This document shows, piece by piece, positions 13,670-14,796 of a DNA stretch of 14,796 nucleotides (positions are counted from its first letter, which is position 1; the number at the start of each line of letters is the position of its first letter). Below the pieces are notes generated by a model that was not told the DNA's origin, searched no databases, and worked only from the letters and a program-made list of their open reading frames with translations. The translations under genes were made by a program, and so were the position numbers. Origin of the DNA: JADJPL01 sp049315745 (GTDB lineage Bacteria > Bacteroidota > Bacteroidia > Chitinophagales > Saprospiraceae); assembly GCA_049315745.1 (NCBI GenBank), contig JBMOJO010000077.1, positions 1-14,796 of the forward strand, written 5' to 3'.

Positions 13670-14668
13670 TTAAACCAGGCCATGATTGACGAGGTGCCAG
13701 GCGATCTGGACGGCATTGGTAGCGGCGCCTTTGCGGAGGTTATCGGCAACAATCCACAAGTTTAGCCCATTTTCGATAGATTCGTCGCGTCGTATCCTGC
13801 CCACAAATACTTCGTCGCGGTCTTTACTGTGCAAGGGCATGGGATAAACAAAAGCAGCGGGGTCGTCCTGCAGCACGATGCCGGGCGACTGGCCCAGGAT
13901 CTCCTTTATTTCATTGATATCCAGGGGGTGTTCGAACGCTACATTGACGCTTTCGGAATGGCCGCCTACAACGGGTACCCGCACGGCAGTTGCCGTGATG
14001 CGGAGGCTTTGGTCGTCCAGGATTTTCCGGGTCTCATGGACGAGTTTCATTTCTTCTTTGGTGTAATCGTTTTCCAGGAAAACATCGCATTGGGGAAGAC
14101 AATTTTCCGATATCTGATAGTGGTAGGCCATTTCTTCGGGCTTCGGGTGAAACCCCTTGCGCTCCAACTGGTACTGCTTTACAGCTTTCATGCCGGTACC
14201 GGTGATAGACTGATAAGTCGAAACTACGATGCGTTTTATATTATACCGCCGGTGCAGGGGGGCAAGCACCATGACCATTTGTATCGTCGAGCAATTCGGA
14301 TTGGCGATGATCTTATCCTTTGCCGTCAATAAGCCGGCATTGATTTCAGGGACGATGAGCGGGACTTCCGGCTGCATGCGCCATGCAGAGGAGTTATCTA
14401 TTACCGTTGTACCTGCTGCGGCGAATTTCGGCGCCCATTCCAGGGAAGTGGCGCCACCTGCTGAAAAGAGGGCGATATCCGGACGCAGCGCGACGGCCGC
14501 TTCCATACCGATAATCTCATGGTTCTTCCCTCCAAATACCACTTCTTTTCCCACCGACCGTTCGGATGCCACAGGGATCAGGCTGCTCACGGGGAAATTT
14601 CGCTCTTCGAGGACGCGGCACATGATACCACCGACCAAACCGGTTGCCCCAACAACTGCTACTTTCAT
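13670..14668 (-). CDS. asd: Aspartate-semialdehyde dehydrogenase
   Basis: A 332-aa cytoplasmic enzyme that reduces L-aspartyl-4-phosphate with NADPH to aspartate semialdehyde, the branch point to lysine/diaminopimelate, threonine and methionine. The N-terminal nucleotide-binding motif VVGATGLVGG (5-14) is followed by DNSSAWRM (91-98), the catalytic Cys126 in ANPNCSTIQ, SITGTGMKA (154-162) and RVPVVGGHSESV (230-241), containing the catalytic His237 and a substrate-binding Arg. The length is standard. The start ATG 14668 directly precedes the Rossmann motif; no clear Shine-Dalgarno is present. A match to the -7 consensus lies about 80 bp upstream. Confidence 0.97.
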   Translation of the reverse strand: MKVAVVGATGLVGGIMCRVLEERNFPVSSLIPVASERSVGKEVVFGGKNHEIIGMEAAVALRPDIALFSAGGATSLEWAPKFAAAGTTVIDNSSAWRMQPEVPLIVPEINAGLLTAKDKIIANPNCSTIQMVMVLAPLHRRYNIKRIVVSTYQSITGTGMKAVKQYQLERKGFHPKPEEMAYHYQISENCLPQCDVFLENDYTKEEMKLVHETRKILDDQSLRITATAVRVPVVGGHSESVNVAFEHPLDINEIKEILGQSPGIVLQDDPAAFVYPMPLHSKDRDEVFVGRIRRDESIENGLNLWIVADNLRKGAATNAVQIAWHLVNHGLV

Positions 14669-14750
14669 AATTACTGGTTTCGTTCTTGCGATTTGCGCTC
14701 AGATGTCAGATTCGTTGCAATTAGTCTATTCCATTCCCTTATAACGCGCA

Positions 14751-14758
14751 CAAATATA
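14751..14758 (-). promoter_or_regulatory. Candidate -7 box for asd
   Basis: The minus strand reads TATATTTG, an exact TAnnTTTG match. Transcription would start near 14744, about 75 nt before the asd ATG. No clear TTG is seen at the -33 distance. The sequence up to the window edge (14759-14796) shows no gene. Confidence 0.5.
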
Positions 14759-14796
14759 GGCAATGCTGCCTCGCTGTTGAATAAAATGATGTGTTC

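Overview
The window looks like chromosomal DNA of a member of the Bacteroidota, possibly a Saprospiria/Lewinella-type lineage (family-level placement is a guess). The reasons are several exact matches to the Bacteroidota -7 promoter box TAnnTTTG upstream of genes, few Shine-Dalgarno sites with A-rich start regions, and gene types common in that phylum: an M14 peptidase with a C-terminal amidotransferase-like region, the short GSR-type phosphatidylserine decarboxylase, a WG-repeat protein and an AcuC-like deacetylase. Genes are moderately GC-rich; the spacers are AT-rich.

Layout. Positions 1-180 hold the right part of a dispersed palindromic repeat (copy D) and an open frame entering from the left. 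Then come five plus-strand genes: thiolase (264-1442), a secreted M14 metallopeptidase (1609-4188), protein-L-isoaspartate methyltransferase pcm (4273-4923), a DUF1295 membrane protein (4994-5779) and, overlapping it by 4 nt, a small DUF4212 symporter subunit (5776-6024) that lacks its usual large partner. Converging on these from the minus strand are lysS (8629-10179), a WG-repeat protein 9 nt behind it (7600-8619), an unrecognised 125-aa protein (7125-7502), a block of palindromic repeats (6727-7107) and psd (6040-6693). A deacetylase (10235-11137, TTG start) diverges from lysS; the two probable promoters lie in the 55-bp gap and lysS 5' end. Then follows 835 bp without a convincing protein gene (11138-11972). 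On the minus strand come a 506-aa coiled-coil protein (11973-13493) and aspartate-semialdehyde dehydrogenase (13670-14668).

Most genes are housekeeping: amino-acid synthesis, lysyl-tRNA charging, phosphatidylethanolamine synthesis, protein repair and acyl-CoA metabolism. They do not form one pathway.

Two things stand out. First, a family of roughly 157-bp repeats (copies A and B complete, C and D partial, E decayed). Each complete copy can fold into a cloverleaf: an outer stem closing three hairpins, two of constant sequence and a long central one whose arms differ between copies yet stay complementary, with paired compensatory changes. Copy C supplies the stop codon of the coiled-coil gene. 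Second, the gene-free stretch holds what looks like a minus-strand non-coding transcription unit (about 11578 to 11179): a promoter with a palindrome between its -33 and -7 boxes, a short motif present three times, strong hairpins and a terminator at the end. A plus-strand terminator lies inside it.
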